Assembly (NCBI RefSeq): GCF_000507185.2 | Contig: NZ_AYTM02000002.1 | Location: forward strand, 3,131,001 to 3,195,000 | Direction of reading: 5' to 3' | DNA from: Pseudomonas syringae KCTC 12500 | GTDB lineage: Bacteria; Pseudomonadota; Gammaproteobacteria; Pseudomonadales; Pseudomonadaceae | DNA length: 64,000 nucleotides | Part shown: in pieces, positions 27,286-36,106 of the stretch | Layout of the letters: every line of letters starts with the position of its first letter | Position numbering within the stretch: position 1 is the first letter of the stretch | The notes under the pieces: generated by a model | What the model saw: only the letters and a program-made list of their open reading frames with translations | Databases searched by the model: none | Told to the model about the DNA's origin: nothing | Translations under genes and position numbers: made by a program

Positions 27286-28089
27286 ATGCCGAGTAACGGA
27301 CAGATCAATCAGCGGCAGCCCGCGGGCGAACGGCAGATACCGGCCTTGTCCGGCCTGCCGCGCCCGCTGTATGCCCGTGCCGAAAGCCTCAGCGCCGGTT
27401 CGTGGACGCCGCCCCATCGCCATGATTGGGTGCAGTTTTCCTATGCGATCAGCGGGGTTCTGGGGGTGCATACCGCCGAGGGCAGTTTCTTTGCGCCGCC
27501 GCAGTGGGGCGTCTGGGTGCCTGCCGGGCTTGAGCATGAGGTGGTGACCTCCATGCGCGCCGAAATGCGCAGCCTGTACATTCGCACGGCTGATTCGGGG
27601 TGGGCACCGCAGCGCTGCCGGGTACTGGAAGTCACGCCGCTGGCCCGCGAGCTGATCAAGAGCTTCTGCCTGTTGCCCGTGGATTATCCTGAGCAGGACA
27701 GTCATGAGGCACGACTGGTGCAGGTCCTGCTGGATCAACTGGCGCAATTGCCCGAAGTCGGCTTCTCACTGCCGTTGCCACGTCATCCGCGTTTGTTGGG
27801 GCTGTGCAACGAGTTGATCGAGGAGCCGGGGCGGTTGATCACCCTGCATGACTGGGCTGCCCGTCTGGGGACCTCCGAGAAAACCCTGATGCGGATGTTT
27901 CAGCGCGAAACCGGATTGAGCTTTCGCGGCTGGCGGCAGCGGGCACGGCTGCTGTCTTCGCTGTCTGCACTGGAAGAGGGCGCCAGTGTGACGCATACCG
28001 CGCTGGCCTGCGGTTATGACTCGACGTCAGCGTTCATCGCCGCGTTCAAGGGTTTGTTCGGCCATACCCCCGGTGACTTGTTCAAGTAA
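27286..28089 (+). CDS. AraC family transcriptional regulator with cupin sensor
   Basis: A 267-aa regulator. Residues about 40-100 are an AraC-type cupin (PPHRHDWVQFSYAISGVLGV, VPAGLEHEV), and residues about 170-265 hold the two helix-turn-helix motifs (LGTSEKTLMRMFQRETGLSF and CGYDSTSAFIAAFKGLFGH). It probably senses a small ligand with the cupin and activates the divergent symporter gene; the ligand is unknown. Start ATG at 27286 is preceded by ATAAGG. A hairpin with a T run follows the stop. Confidence 0.92.
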   Translation: MPSNGQINQRQPAGERQIPALSGLPRPLYARAESLSAGSWTPPHRHDWVQFSYAISGVLGVHTAEGSFFAPPQWGVWVPAGLEHEVVTSMRAEMRSLYIRTADSGWAPQRCRVLEVTPLARELIKSFCLLPVDYPEQDSHEARLVQVLLDQLAQLPEVGFSLPLPRHPRLLGLCNELIEEPGRLITLHDWAARLGTSEKTLMRMFQRETGLSFRGWRQRARLLSSLSALEEGASVTHTALACGYDSTSAFIAAFKGLFGHTPGDLFK

Positions 28090-28104
28090 GGCCTGGATGC
28101 CTTG

Positions 28105-28136
28105 TGCACTAACGAGTGCATCCAACGCTGTTTTTT
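28105..28136 (+). terminator. Terminator after the AraC-type regulator
   Basis: TGCACT (28105-28110) and AGTGCA (28115-28120) pair around AACG, inside an alternative GGATGC/GCATCC outer stem (28095-28123). TTTTTT follows at 28131-28136. The rest of the gap to the RIO gene at 28334 shows no gene. Confidence 0.55.
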
Positions 28137-28333
28137 CTGTTTTTACATGTTTTGTCCCGGAATATCTTTCACCGGCTGTACGGCACGAAAGGTGCTTTAA
28201 ACCGGGGGATTGCGTGGTTTTTTCTTAAAAAACCTTTCAATCCACAGGGGGTTACCCCTACTCGCTGGCGGAGGATTGCCGTATAACGGCAACAATCGCG
28301 TATCTGGCAACAAAGGACCCACAATAAAAGCTG

Positions 28334-29230
28334 ATGAAAACTCCTAAACGCATTGAACCCCTGATCGAAGACGGTCTGGTCGACGAGGTGCTGCGCCCGC
28401 TCATGAGTGGTAAAGAGGCAGCTGTTTATGTGGTGCGTTGCGGCAATGAGCTGCGGTGTGCCAAGGTTTACAAGGAGGCTAACAAACGCAGTTTCCGTCA
28501 GGCGGCCGAGTATCAGGAAGGTCGCAAGGTACGCAACAGCCGTCAGGCCCGCGCCATGGCCAAGGGCTCGAAGTTCGGGCGCAAGGAAACCGAAGACGCT
28601 TGGCAGAATGCCGAAGTGGCTGCGCTGTTTCGTCTGGCTGGCGCAGGTGTCCGGGTGCCCAAGCCGTACGACTTCCTGGAAGGCGTGCTGCTCATGGAGC
28701 TGGTGGCTGACGAGTATGGCGATGCAGCGCCGCGTCTGAACGACGTTGTGCTGGAGCCGGATCAGGCGCGCGAGTACCACGCGTTCCTGATCGAGCAGAT
28801 CGTGCTGATGCTGTGTGCCGGTCTGGTGCACGGTGACCTGTCCGAGTTCAACGTGCTGCTGGCGCCGTCCGGTCCGGTCATCATCGACTTGCCGCAAGCG
28901 GTCGATGCCGCGGGCAACAACCACGCGTTCAGCATGCTGGAGCGCGACGTCGGCAACATGGCGCTGTACTTCGGCCGCTTCGCGCCGGAGCTCAGAAAAA
29001 CCAGGTACGCCAAGGAAATGTGGTCGTACTACGAGGCAGGCACCTTGTCGCCTGCCACGGTGCTGACCGGCGAATTCGATGAGCCGGAGGACGAAGCCGA
29101 TGTGGGCGGCGTACTGCGCGAAATCGAAGCCGCCCGCCTCGACGAAGCCCGCCGCCAGGCAGCTCGCGCGGCAGACGACGCGCCACCGAGCAAATCCACC
29201 GAAGAACCACCACCGCCGTGGATGCAGTAA
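28334..29230 (+). CDS. RIO1-like protein kinase (PA4780 family)
   Basis: A 298-aa atypical protein kinase. The nucleotide loop LMSGKEAAVYVV (23-34), the ATP-binding lysine Lys44 in CAKVYKEANKRSF, the catalytic loop VHGDLSEFNVLL (Asp168, Asn173) and the metal-binding Asp185 in VIIDLPQAVD, which stands in place of DFG, are all present. Archaeal and eukaryotic RIO kinases act in ribosome maturation; bacterial members such as those of Pseudomonas have no settled substrate. The last 30 residues are an Asp/Glu/Arg/Pro-rich tail. The gene ends two bases before the REP array begins. Confidence 0.92.
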   Translation: MKTPKRIEPLIEDGLVDEVLRPLMSGKEAAVYVVRCGNELRCAKVYKEANKRSFRQAAEYQEGRKVRNSRQARAMAKGSKFGRKETEDAWQNAEVAALFRLAGAGVRVPKPYDFLEGVLLMELVADEYGDAAPRLNDVVLEPDQAREYHAFLIEQIVLMLCAGLVHGDLSEFNVLLAPSGPVIIDLPQAVDAAGNNHAFSMLERDVGNMALYFGRFAPELRKTRYAKEMWSYYEAGTLSPATVLTGEFDEPEDEADVGGVLREIEAARLDEARRQAARAADDAPPSKSTEEPPPPWMQ

Positions 29231-29232
29231 CG

Positions 29233-30156
29233 CCCTTTCGCGAGTAAGCGCGCTCCCGCAGGGAGTGCGTGTGGCAGGCGCTCCGTCGAGTGATGCAGTA
29301 AGTAATACCACTGTGGGAGCGAGCTTGCTCGCGAAGGCGATTGATCAGACGCGCTGTTTTCGGAGCCTGTACCGGCCCTTTCGCGAGCAAGCTCGCTCCC
29401 GCAGGGAGTGCGTGTGGCAGGCGCTCCGTCGAGTGATGCAGTAAGTAAGACCACTGTGGGAGCGAGCTCGCTCGCGAAGGCGATGGATCAGGCGCGCTGT
29501 TTTCGGAGCCTGTACGGGCCCTTTCGCGAGCAAGCTCGCTCCCACAGGGAGTGCGTGTGGCAGGCGCTCTGTCGATTGAATGCAGTAAGCCCCTTGTGGG
29601 AGCGAGCTTGCTCGCGAAGGCGATGGATCAGGCGCGCTGTTTTCTGAGCATTTACGGGCCCTTTCGCGAGCAAGCTCGCTCCCACAGGGAGTGCGTGTGG
29701 CAGGCGCTCCGCCGATTGAATGCAGTAAGACCCTTGTGGGAGCCAACTTGCTCGCGAATGCGATGGATCAGGCGCACTGTTTTCGGAGCCTGTACGGGCC
29801 CTTTCGCGAGCAAGCTCGCTCCCACAGGGAGTGCGTGTGGCAGGCGCTCCGCCGATTGAATGCAGTAAGACCACTGTGGGAGCGAGCTTGCTCGCGAAGG
29901 CGATGGATCAGACGCACTGTTTTCTGAGCCTGTACGGGCCCTTTCGCGAGCAAGCTCGCTCCCACAGGGAGTGCGTGTGGCAGGCGCTCCGCCGATTGCA
30001 TGCAGTAAGCCCCTTGTGGGAGCGAGCTTGCTCGCGAATGCGATGGATCAGACGCACTGTTTTCGGAGCATTTACGGGTCCTTTCGCGAGCAAGCTCTCT
30101 CCCACGGAGCGCGTGCAGGCGCTCCGCCGATTGAATGCAGTAAGACCCTTGTGGAA
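29233..30156. repeat. Tandem array of seven ~140-bp REP doublets (REPIN/BIME array)
   Basis: Seven head-to-tail units begin at 29233, 29376, 29519, 29659, 29799, 29939 and 30079, with periods of 143, 143, 140, 140, 140 and 140 bp. Each unit has CCTTTCGCGAGCAAGCTCGC, a short link with GTGGCAGGCGCTCCGCCGAT, and the reverse element GTGGGAGCGAGCTTGCTCGC; the two halves are inverted copies. The last unit is diverged and shortened. The array fills the whole gap between the convergent RIO kinase and cueR genes and touches both stop codons. Reading frames are open across it on both strands but there is no sign that they are genes. Confidence 0.93.
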
Positions 30157-30160
30157 GTGG

Positions 30161-30559
30161 CTAGCAACACCCGCCTGATGCCAGGTCCTTGAGGATCGGG
30201 CAGTCGGGGCGGTCGTCGCCTTGGCAGTGTTCCACCAGTTCCTGAAGCGTGTCGCGCAGGCTCGCCAGTTCGTCGATTTTGCGGTTCAGCTCGGCGATAT
30301 GCTGACGGGCCAATGCCTTGACGTCGGCGCTGGCCCGCTGGCGGTCCTGCCAGAGGGTCAGCAGTTTGCCGACCTCTTCCAGAGAAAACCCCAGATCCCT
30401 TGAGCGCTTGATGAACGCCAGCGTGTGCAGATCGTCCGCGCTGTACAGGCGATAGCCGCTGTCGCTGCGATGCGCTGCCTGCAACAGGCCGATGGACTCG
30501 TAATAGCGGATCATTTTCGCGCTCAAGCCGCTGGTTTTCGCCGCCTGACCGATATTCAT
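30161..30559 (-). CDS. cueR: Cu(I)-responsive MerR-type regulator CueR
   Basis: A 132-aa MerR-family activator. The HTH is [26 protein letters not shown], followed by the dimerisation helix and the Cu(I)-binding loop with Cys112 and Cys120 (CQGDDRPDC), exactly as in CueR, and a CC end. It binds promoters with long spacers and, with Cu(I), activates copper export genes. Its start overlaps the copA stop by 4 bp, so copA-cueR is one operon and the regulator is made with its target. Two fitting dyads lie upstream of copA and copZ. Confidence 0.95.
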   Translation of the reverse strand: MNIGQAAKTSGLSAKMIRYYESIGLLQAAHRSDSGYRLYSADDLHTLAFIKRSRDLGFSLEEVGKLLTLWQDRQRASADVKALARQHIAELNRKIDELASLRDTLQELVEHCQGDDRPDCPILKDLASGGCC

Positions 30560-32754
30560 GGTGCGTCCTCCAGGTCGCGGGGTTTCCAGGTTTTCAGCAG
30601 CAGCGCGTTGCTCACCACGCTGACACTCGACAGCGCCATGGCCGCGCCCGCCAATACCGGATTGAGATAGCCCAGCGCCGCGAGCGGAATGCCGATCAAG
30701 TTGTAGACGAACGCCCAGAACAGGTTCTGGCGGATTTTCGCGTAGGTCCTTCGGCTGATGTCCAGCGCCGCCGGAACCAGTCGCGGGTCGCCGCGCATCA
30801 GGGTGATACCCGCTGCATGCATGGCGACATCGGTCCCGCCGCCCATCGCGATACCGACATCCGCTGCCGCCAGCGCCGGGGCATCGTTGATGCCGTCACC
30901 GACCATCGCCACCACATGGTGGCTTTTCAGTTGAGTGACAGTGGCCGCCTTGTCGGCAGGCAGTACTTCGGCATGCACGTCGTTTATCCCCAGTGCCCTG
31001 GCAACCACCTGAGCACTGCCACGGTTATCGCCGGTCAACAGATGGCTGCTGATGCCCCGCGCATTCAGCGCTTTGATCGCCTGATCGGTTCCGGGCTTGA
31101 GCGTGTCACCAAAGGCAAACATACCGATCACCTTTGGCTCCGGAGCCTGCTCGATGAGCCAGGACAGCGTGCGCCCCTCGGCTTCCCAGATGCGCGCGGA
31201 CTCGGCCAGATCGCCCATTGGCAGGCCGCTTTCCTCCAGCAAACGTCGATTGCCCAACGCCAGCTCAAGGCCCTCAACGGTGCCAGCGATGCCCCGGCCG
31301 CTCAGGACGCGGCTGTTTTGCGCGGCATCAGGCGTGAGTTGCCATTCATGACAGACATCCAGCACCGCTCTGGCCAAGGGGTGTTCACTGCCGCGTTGCA
31401 GCGCGCCCGCCAGTTGCAGGAGGTGTTCTTCATTGCCCAGCACCGCGCTCATGTTGGTGATACGCGGCGTGCCCGAAGTCAGCGTGCCGGTCTTGTCGAA
31501 CACCACTGCATCGACCTCGTGAGCCCGTTCCAGTGCCTCGGCGTCCTTGATCAGAATGCCGTAACGCGCTGCCACGCCGGTCCCGGCCATGATCGCTGTC
31601 GGAGTCGCAAGGCCCAGAGAGCAAGGGCAGGCGATCACCAGTACGGCGACGGCATTGATCAGCGCGACTTCAAGCGAAGCACCGACCAGCAGCCAGCCGG
31701 CCAGTGTGAATAAGGCAATCACCAACACGGTGGGCACGAACACCTGGCTGACTTTATCCACCAGTTTCTGGATTGGAGCCTTGCCTGCCTGTGCGTCTTC
31801 GACCAGACGAATGATGCGCGCCAGCACCGTTTCCGCGCCCAGCGCCGTGGTCCTGATCAGCAACTGGCCTTCGCCATTAATTGCCCCACCGGTGACCTTG
31901 TCGCCCGGTTGCTTGACCACCGGCAGGCTTTCACCGGTGATCAGCGCTTCGTCGGCATGGCTGCGGCCTTCAACCACTTCGCCGTCCACCGGAAAACGTT
32001 CGCCGGGTTTGACCAGCACCCGATCATCGAGCTGCAGCGCGCTGATCGCCACGTCCTGTTCAAGGCCGTCGACCACCCGCAGGGCGCGCTCCGGGCGCAG
32101 TGCTTCAAGGGCGCGGATGGCACTGGCGGTCTGGCGCTTGGCGCGGCTTTCCAGGTATTTGCCCAACAGCACCAGCGCGATCACCACCGCCGATGCTTCG
32201 AAGTACAAGTGCGGCGTCGTTCCGGGCGCAGCGTGCAGCCATTGATAGACGCTCAGGCCGTAGCCGGCGCTGGTACCGATGGCAACCAGCAGGTCCATAT
32301 TGCCGGCACCTGCGCGCACGGCTTTCCAGGCGGCCACGTAAAAGCGTGCGCCAAGTATGAACTGCACCGGCGTCGCCAGCGCAAATTGCAACCATGCAGG
32401 CAGCATCCAGTGCACGCCCAGCGGTGACAGCAACATCGGCAGGATCAACGGCAGCGCCAGCAGGATGGCCAGCAGCAAGGCCCATCGTTCGTAGTGCAGG
32501 TGACGGGCTTTCTGGTCGGCTTCTGCGTGACGATCCTGGCTCAGGGTGGCGCCATAACCGGCACGGCTGACGGCGTCGATCAGGGTTTGCGGATCGGTGT
32601 GCGCCGCGGTGCCTACATGGGCGCGTTCATTGGCCAGGTTGACCGTCACGCTGTTGACTCCCGGTACTTTGGCCAAGGCACGCTCGACCCGACCTGCGCA
32701 ACTGGCGCAGGTCATGCCGCTGATCGGCAGGTCGAAGGTGGTGGTGTCTGGCAT
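30556..32754 (-). CDS. copA: Cu(I)-exporting P1B-type ATPase
   Basis: A 732-aa heavy-metal ATPase that pumps Cu(I) from the cytoplasm to the periplasm. One N-terminal metal-binding domain carries GMTCASC (13-19); eight membrane spans follow, with the copper site CPC at 376-378, the actuator motif TGES (273-276), the phosphorylated Asp420 in DKTGT, and SEHPLARAV in the nucleotide domain. The start at 32754 (MPDTTTF) has GGGAG upstream and a CueR box 39 bp further; the frame extends to 32802 without support. Operon with cueR. Confidence 0.96.
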   Translation of the reverse strand: MPDTTTFDLPISGMTCASCAGRVERALAKVPGVNSVTVNLANERAHVGTAAHTDPQTLIDAVSRAGYGATLSQDRHAEADQKARHLHYERWALLLAILLALPLILPMLLSPLGVHWMLPAWLQFALATPVQFILGARFYVAAWKAVRAGAGNMDLLVAIGTSAGYGLSVYQWLHAAPGTTPHLYFEASAVVIALVLLGKYLESRAKRQTASAIRALEALRPERALRVVDGLEQDVAISALQLDDRVLVKPGERFPVDGEVVEGRSHADEALITGESLPVVKQPGDKVTGGAINGEGQLLIRTTALGAETVLARIIRLVEDAQAGKAPIQKLVDKVSQVFVPTVLVIALFTLAGWLLVGASLEVALINAVAVLVIACPCSLGLATPTAIMAGTGVAARYGILIKDAEALERAHEVDAVVFDKTGTLTSGTPRITNMSAVLGNEEHLLQLAGALQRGSEHPLARAVLDVCHEWQLTPDAAQNSRVLSGRGIAGTVEGLELALGNRRLLEESGLPMGDLAESARIWEAEGRTLSWLIEQAPEPKVIGMFAFGDTLKPGTDQAIKALNARGISSHLLTGDNRGSAQVVARALGINDVHAEVLPADKAATVTQLKSHHVVAMVGDGINDAPALAAADVGIAMGGGTDVAMHAAGITLMRGDPRLVPAALDISRRTYAKIRQNLFWAFVYNLIGIPLAALGYLNPVLAGAAMALSSVSVVSNALLLKTWKPRDLEDAP

Positions 32755-32792
32755 GTGAATCACTCCCTGAGGCTGGCTACCTGCAAGGATCA

Positions 32793-32813
32793 ACCTTGCC
32801 ATACGGGCAAGGT
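32793..32813 (-). promoter_or_regulatory. CueR box / copA promoter
   Basis: A 21-bp dyad ACCTTGCC-N5-GGCAAGGT. On the minus strand a TTGACC -35 (32816-32811) precedes a long spacer of about 19 bp, the MerR-family promoter layout. It lies between the stop of the small secreted protein gene and copA. Confidence 0.85.
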
Positions 32814-32823
32814 CAAGCGCGAA

Positions 32824-33204
32824 TCAATAGTTCAGGTCGGCTTTCTTGAGGTACATCCCGTTCAGGTCGGCTGCGATGCGGTACTTGAGGATGTCCCCCG
32901 CACGCAGCTGGATCTTGGTGCTGCGCGGCGCTTCCATGCCGGGCTCACAGCCCACGACGTTGCCGCGCAGGGTGCTCAGCCGCACCGAGACTTCACCGGC
33001 AGGCAGGTTGAAGGACACCGAGTCTTCCTGAAACAGCCTGCCGGCCAGACGGTCCTGCACGTAGATGCCGATCTCGCAGGAAGTCGCGACTTCCAGGCGC
33101 TCTCGGGAAATGATCAGGATGCCGTAGTCCTGAGCCGCCTGAGTGGCAGGTGTGATAGCCAGGAAACCGAGAATGCTGAAGAGGCTGACTGCTGACCAGC
33201 GCAT
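32824..33204 (-). CDS. Small secreted protein of unknown family in the copper locus
   Basis: A 126-aa protein with a cleavable signal peptide (MRWSAVSLFSILGFLAITPATQA, cut near residue 24). The mature part is about 100 aa, predicted mostly beta, with two cysteines (in TSCEIGIYV and VGCEPGME) that could form a disulfide in the periplasm. It lacks methionine- or histidine-rich copper motifs, so a direct copper role is not shown. I do not recognise the family. Start 33204 is chosen because it gives the signal peptide. It lies between the two CueR boxes, on the copA strand, but the copZ box points away from it. Confidence 0.7.
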   Translation of the reverse strand: MRWSAVSLFSILGFLAITPATQAAQDYGILIISRERLEVATSCEIGIYVQDRLAGRLFQEDSVSFNLPAGEVSVRLSTLRGNVVGCEPGMEAPRSTKIQLRAGDILKYRIAADLNGMYLKKADLNY

Positions 33205-33309
33205 CGCTGATACTCCTGATGTAAATGTGGCTGACGATAGAGGTGTCGATAACCCAGCTTGGCTCACGATTACGCCGAATACCAGCCCGGCAGCAATGGC
33301 AGAAACTTG

Positions 33310-33330
33310 ACCTTGCCATCATGACAAGGT
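33310..33330 (+). promoter_or_regulatory. CueR box / copZ promoter
   Basis: A 21-bp dyad ACCTTGCC-N5-GACAAGGT, nearly identical to the copA box. TTGACC (33307-33312) is a -35 on the plus strand with a MerR-type long spacer, 39 bp before the copZ start. Confidence 0.85.
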
Positions 33331-33368
33331 TGAAGATGCTCGCTGTTCATTACTGAAGGGGTGACATC

Positions 33369-33566
33369 ATGCAGTTATTCAACGTTCAAGGCATGACCTG
33401 CGGGCATTGTGTTCGTGCGGTGACCGAGGCAATCAAACATGAAGATCCGAGCGCCGAAGTTCAGGTCGAACTGGCCAGCAAGCAGGTCAAGGTGCAAAGC
33501 AGCCTGTCGCCCGAGCGTATTGTCAGTTTGATCAGCGAAGAGGGCTATCAGGCGCAGCCGGCATGA
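33369..33566 (+). CDS. copZ: Copper chaperone CopZ
   Basis: A 65-aa heavy-metal-associated (HMA) domain protein with the ferredoxin-like fold and the Cu(I) site GMTCGHC (Cys11, Cys14). It buffers cytoplasmic Cu(I) and can hand it to CopA or CueR. The length is that of a free-standing chaperone. The preceding 21-bp CueR box makes it part of the same copper response as copA-cueR on the other strand. Confidence 0.94.
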   Translation: MQLFNVQGMTCGHCVRAVTEAIKHEDPSAEVQVELASKQVKVQSSLSPERIVSLISEEGYQAQPA

Positions 33567-33703
33567 CCCAGAGCCGGGGGATCGACGCGGTCTCCCGGTC
33601 TGTAAACATTGAAAATTTTTGAATTAATTCCCCCGTTCGTCGTTCTCTGCAAGGTAAGCCGGGTAAACTAGCCCGTTGCTCTGCATCTGTGAATGGACAC
33701 CCG

Positions 33704-34900
33704 ATGAATCTACGAACGATCCTTATCCTTGGCTCATTGAGCGCCTTCGGCCCTCTGGCCATCGACTTCTATCTTCCTGGCTTTCCAGCCATGGCCTCGT
33801 ATTTCGGGACCGATGAAAAACACGTACAACTGACCCTGGCCGCCTATTTTTTGGGGCTTTCCCTGGGGCAATTGGCTTATGGTCCTGTGGCTGACCGATT
33901 CGGTCGGCGCATTCCGCTGCTGGTCGGTGTGACCCTGTTCATGCTCGCCTCGGTCGCCTGTGCCTTTGCGCCGAGTCTTGAATGGCTGATTGCCGCGCGC
34001 TTCGTACAGGCGCTGGGTGGCTGTGCCGGGATGGTCTTGTCACGCGCCATCGTCAGCGACAAGTGCAATGCCGTCGAGTCGGCCAAGGTCTTCTCGCAAC
34101 TGATGCTGGTCATGGGGCTGGCACCGATTCTGGCTCCTATGCTGGGCGGTGTGCTGGTCAGCACTTTTGGCTGGCAATCGATCTTCGTCAGCCTCTCCCT
34201 GTTCAGCGGCGCCTGCCTGGTGGCGGTTGCACTGGGGTTGCCGGAAAGCATGCCGGCCACCACACCGCGCCAGCCATTGAGCGGCGCGCTGGGGCAGTAC
34301 CTCAATCTGTTCAAGGACAGTGTGTTCATCGGTCATGCGCTGACCGGTGGCATCGCCATGGCCGGGATGTTCGCCTACGTCGCAGGCTCGCCGTTCGTGT
34401 TCATCAAATTGTATGGCGTGCCGGCCGAGCACTACGGCTGGTTGTTCGGGATGAATGCGGCGGGCTTCATTCTGGCGGCGCAGATCAACGCGCGTATTCT
34501 GCGCAAGACCGGTCCGGCGTTTTTGCTGTCGCGCATGGTCTGGGTCTATCTCGCTGCGGGGCTGGTGTTGCTGGCGATCAGCTTGCTGCGCACCGAGGCG
34601 CTTTGGCCGCTGCTGGTGCCGCTGTTCATCTGTGTGGCAAGCCTGGGCTGCATCATCCCCAATGCGTCGGCCTGCGCCATGAATGGCCAGTGGGCACGCG
34701 CGGGCAGTGCCTCGGCGTTGCTGGGTTGTCTGCAGTTCAGCGTCGCCGCCGTCGCCGCCAGTCTGGTGGGCTTGCTGCACGACGGCACGGCTACACCGAT
34801 GGCGTTGGTCATCAGCCTGTGCGGCGTGCTGACCGTGGGCCTCTCGGTGCTGACGCGACGTGCGCAGGCCCGGCGCGACGCATCGCTTCAGACCGCCTGA
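33704..34900 (+). CDS. Bcr/CflA family multidrug MFS exporter
   Basis: A 398-aa, 12-span major-facilitator drug exporter. Family marks are the start LRTILILGSLSAFGPLAIDF (the LSAFGPLAIDFYLPGFP region), GQLAYGPVADRFGRR (motif A between helices 2 and 3) and ALGGCAGMVLSRAIV in helix 4/5. It should expel drugs such as chloramphenicol-like compounds or bicyclomycin, or sulfonamides, from the cytoplasm. ATG 33704 is preferred; a GTG 15 bp upstream is possible. The gene is monocistronic. Confidence 0.92.
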   Translation: MNLRTILILGSLSAFGPLAIDFYLPGFPAMASYFGTDEKHVQLTLAAYFLGLSLGQLAYGPVADRFGRRIPLLVGVTLFMLASVACAFAPSLEWLIAARFVQALGGCAGMVLSRAIVSDKCNAVESAKVFSQLMLVMGLAPILAPMLGGVLVSTFGWQSIFVSLSLFSGACLVAVALGLPESMPATTPRQPLSGALGQYLNLFKDSVFIGHALTGGIAMAGMFAYVAGSPFVFIKLYGVPAEHYGWLFGMNAAGFILAAQINARILRKTGPAFLLSRMVWVYLAAGLVLLAISLLRTEALWPLLVPLFICVASLGCIIPNASACAMNGQWARAGSASALLGCLQFSVAAVAASLVGLLHDGTATPMALVISLCGVLTVGLSVLTRRAQARRDASLQTA

Positions 34901-34975
34901 TCGCCAAAGCGATGATGTCAGTCGCGCCGGGCGTGACTGACATCATCGACTTCATACGGCGCAGACCTCTACGGC

Positions 34976-35989
34976 TCAGAAGCCTTCCAGTACGATCTTG
35001 CCCTTGGCCTTGCCGCTTTCCAGCAAGGCATGAGCGCGGCGCAGGTTTTCGGCATTGATGGTGCCAAAGTGCTCACCGAAGGTGGTTTTCAATGTTCCGG
35101 CGTCGATCAGCTCGGCAACCCGGTTGAGCAGATTGTGCTGCTCGATCATGTCCTCGGTTTCGAACATCGACCGCGTGTACATGAACTCCCAATGCAGCGA
35201 CAGGCTCTTGCGCTTGAGTTTCGACACGTCCAGCGACTTGGGATCGTCGATCAGCGCCAGCTTGCCTTGTGGCTTGAGCGCCTCGACGAGCTGATCCAGA
35301 TGCTGTTCGGTCTGGGTCAGGCTCGCCACATGAGTCACGTGTTTGAGGCCGACGCGTTTGAGCTCTTCGCTCAGCGGCTTGCTGTGATTCAGCACGTGGT
35401 GCGCACCCAGTTCATTGACCCAGCTTTCGGTTTCGGGCCGCGAGGCGGTGCCGATGACTTTCAGCGATGTCAGTTTGCGCGCCAGCTGGGTCAGTATCGA
35501 ACCCACGCCACCGGCGGCGCCGACGATCAGCAGGCTGTGTGCGCCTTCACCTTTTTGCTGCGGGATCTGCAGTCGCTCGAACAGCAGTTCCCAGGCGGTG
35601 ATGGCTGTCAGCGGCAGCGCCGCCGCATGGGCGAAGCTCAGGCTCTTGGGCATGTGGCCAACGATGCGTTCATCCACCACGTGCAGCTCGCTGTTGGCAC
35701 CCGGCCGGGTGAGGGAACCTGCGTAGAACACCTTGTCGCCCGGCTTGAATAGCGTGACCTGGCTGCCGACGGCCTTCACCACACCCGCCACGTCCCAGCC
35801 GAGCACCTTGCCTGCACCGTCCTCAGGCTGGACGTTTTGGCGGATCTTGGTGTCCACCGGGTTGACGGAGATGGCCTTGACCTCGACCAAAAGATCGCGA
35901 TCGCCAGCAGTCGGCTCGGGCAGTTCGATATCCTGCAATGATTTTACGTCGCTGATGGGCAGGGACTGGTAGTACGCAATGGCTTTCAT
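34976..35989 (-). CDS. Zinc-independent alcohol dehydrogenase / quinone oxidoreductase-like protein
   Basis: A 337-aa medium-chain dehydrogenase of the quinone-oxidoreductase branch (zinc-type alcohol dehydrogenase-like family). The N-terminal GroES-like domain contains VNPVDTKIRQN; the cofactor site is LIVGAAGGVGSILTQLA. The cysteine and histidine zinc ligands of true alcohol dehydrogenases are absent, so NADPH-dependent reduction of quinones or enones is likelier than alcohol oxidation. A LysR regulator starts 117 bp away on the opposite strand and probably controls it. Confidence 0.9.
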   Translation of the reverse strand: MKAIAYYQSLPISDVKSLQDIELPEPTAGDRDLLVEVKAISVNPVDTKIRQNVQPEDGAGKVLGWDVAGVVKAVGSQVTLFKPGDKVFYAGSLTRPGANSELHVVDERIVGHMPKSLSFAHAAALPLTAITAWELLFERLQIPQQKGEGAHSLLIVGAAGGVGSILTQLARKLTSLKVIGTASRPETESWVNELGAHHVLNHSKPLSEELKRVGLKHVTHVASLTQTEQHLDQLVEALKPQGKLALIDDPKSLDVSKLKRKSLSLHWEFMYTRSMFETEDMIEQHNLLNRVAELIDAGTLKTTFGEHFGTINAENLRRAHALLESGKAKGKIVLEGF

Positions 35990-36106
35990 GTCAGGGTCCT
36001 CTCCGAAATAAAAAATGATGAAGAGATCATTGGCTATTTCCAGTAAAGATAAAACCCGCTAAAACGGCAGGCTCTTTCAATTTTATTTTGATAATACGAG
36101 GCCTTG

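Noticed and set aside
28169..29311. Open frame on the minus strand opposite the RIO kinase.
   Set aside because: Antisense to an intact kinase gene; translation lacks any domain.
29233..30156. Possible CRISPR array.
   Set aside because: Units are ~140 bp, with inverted halves and no unique spacers, and no cas genes are near.
29345..30192. Overlapping open frames on both strands in the REP array.
   Set aside because: They consist only of repeat units; the unit length (140 or 143) is not a multiple of three, so frames rotate along the array, which is not how a repeat protein is built.
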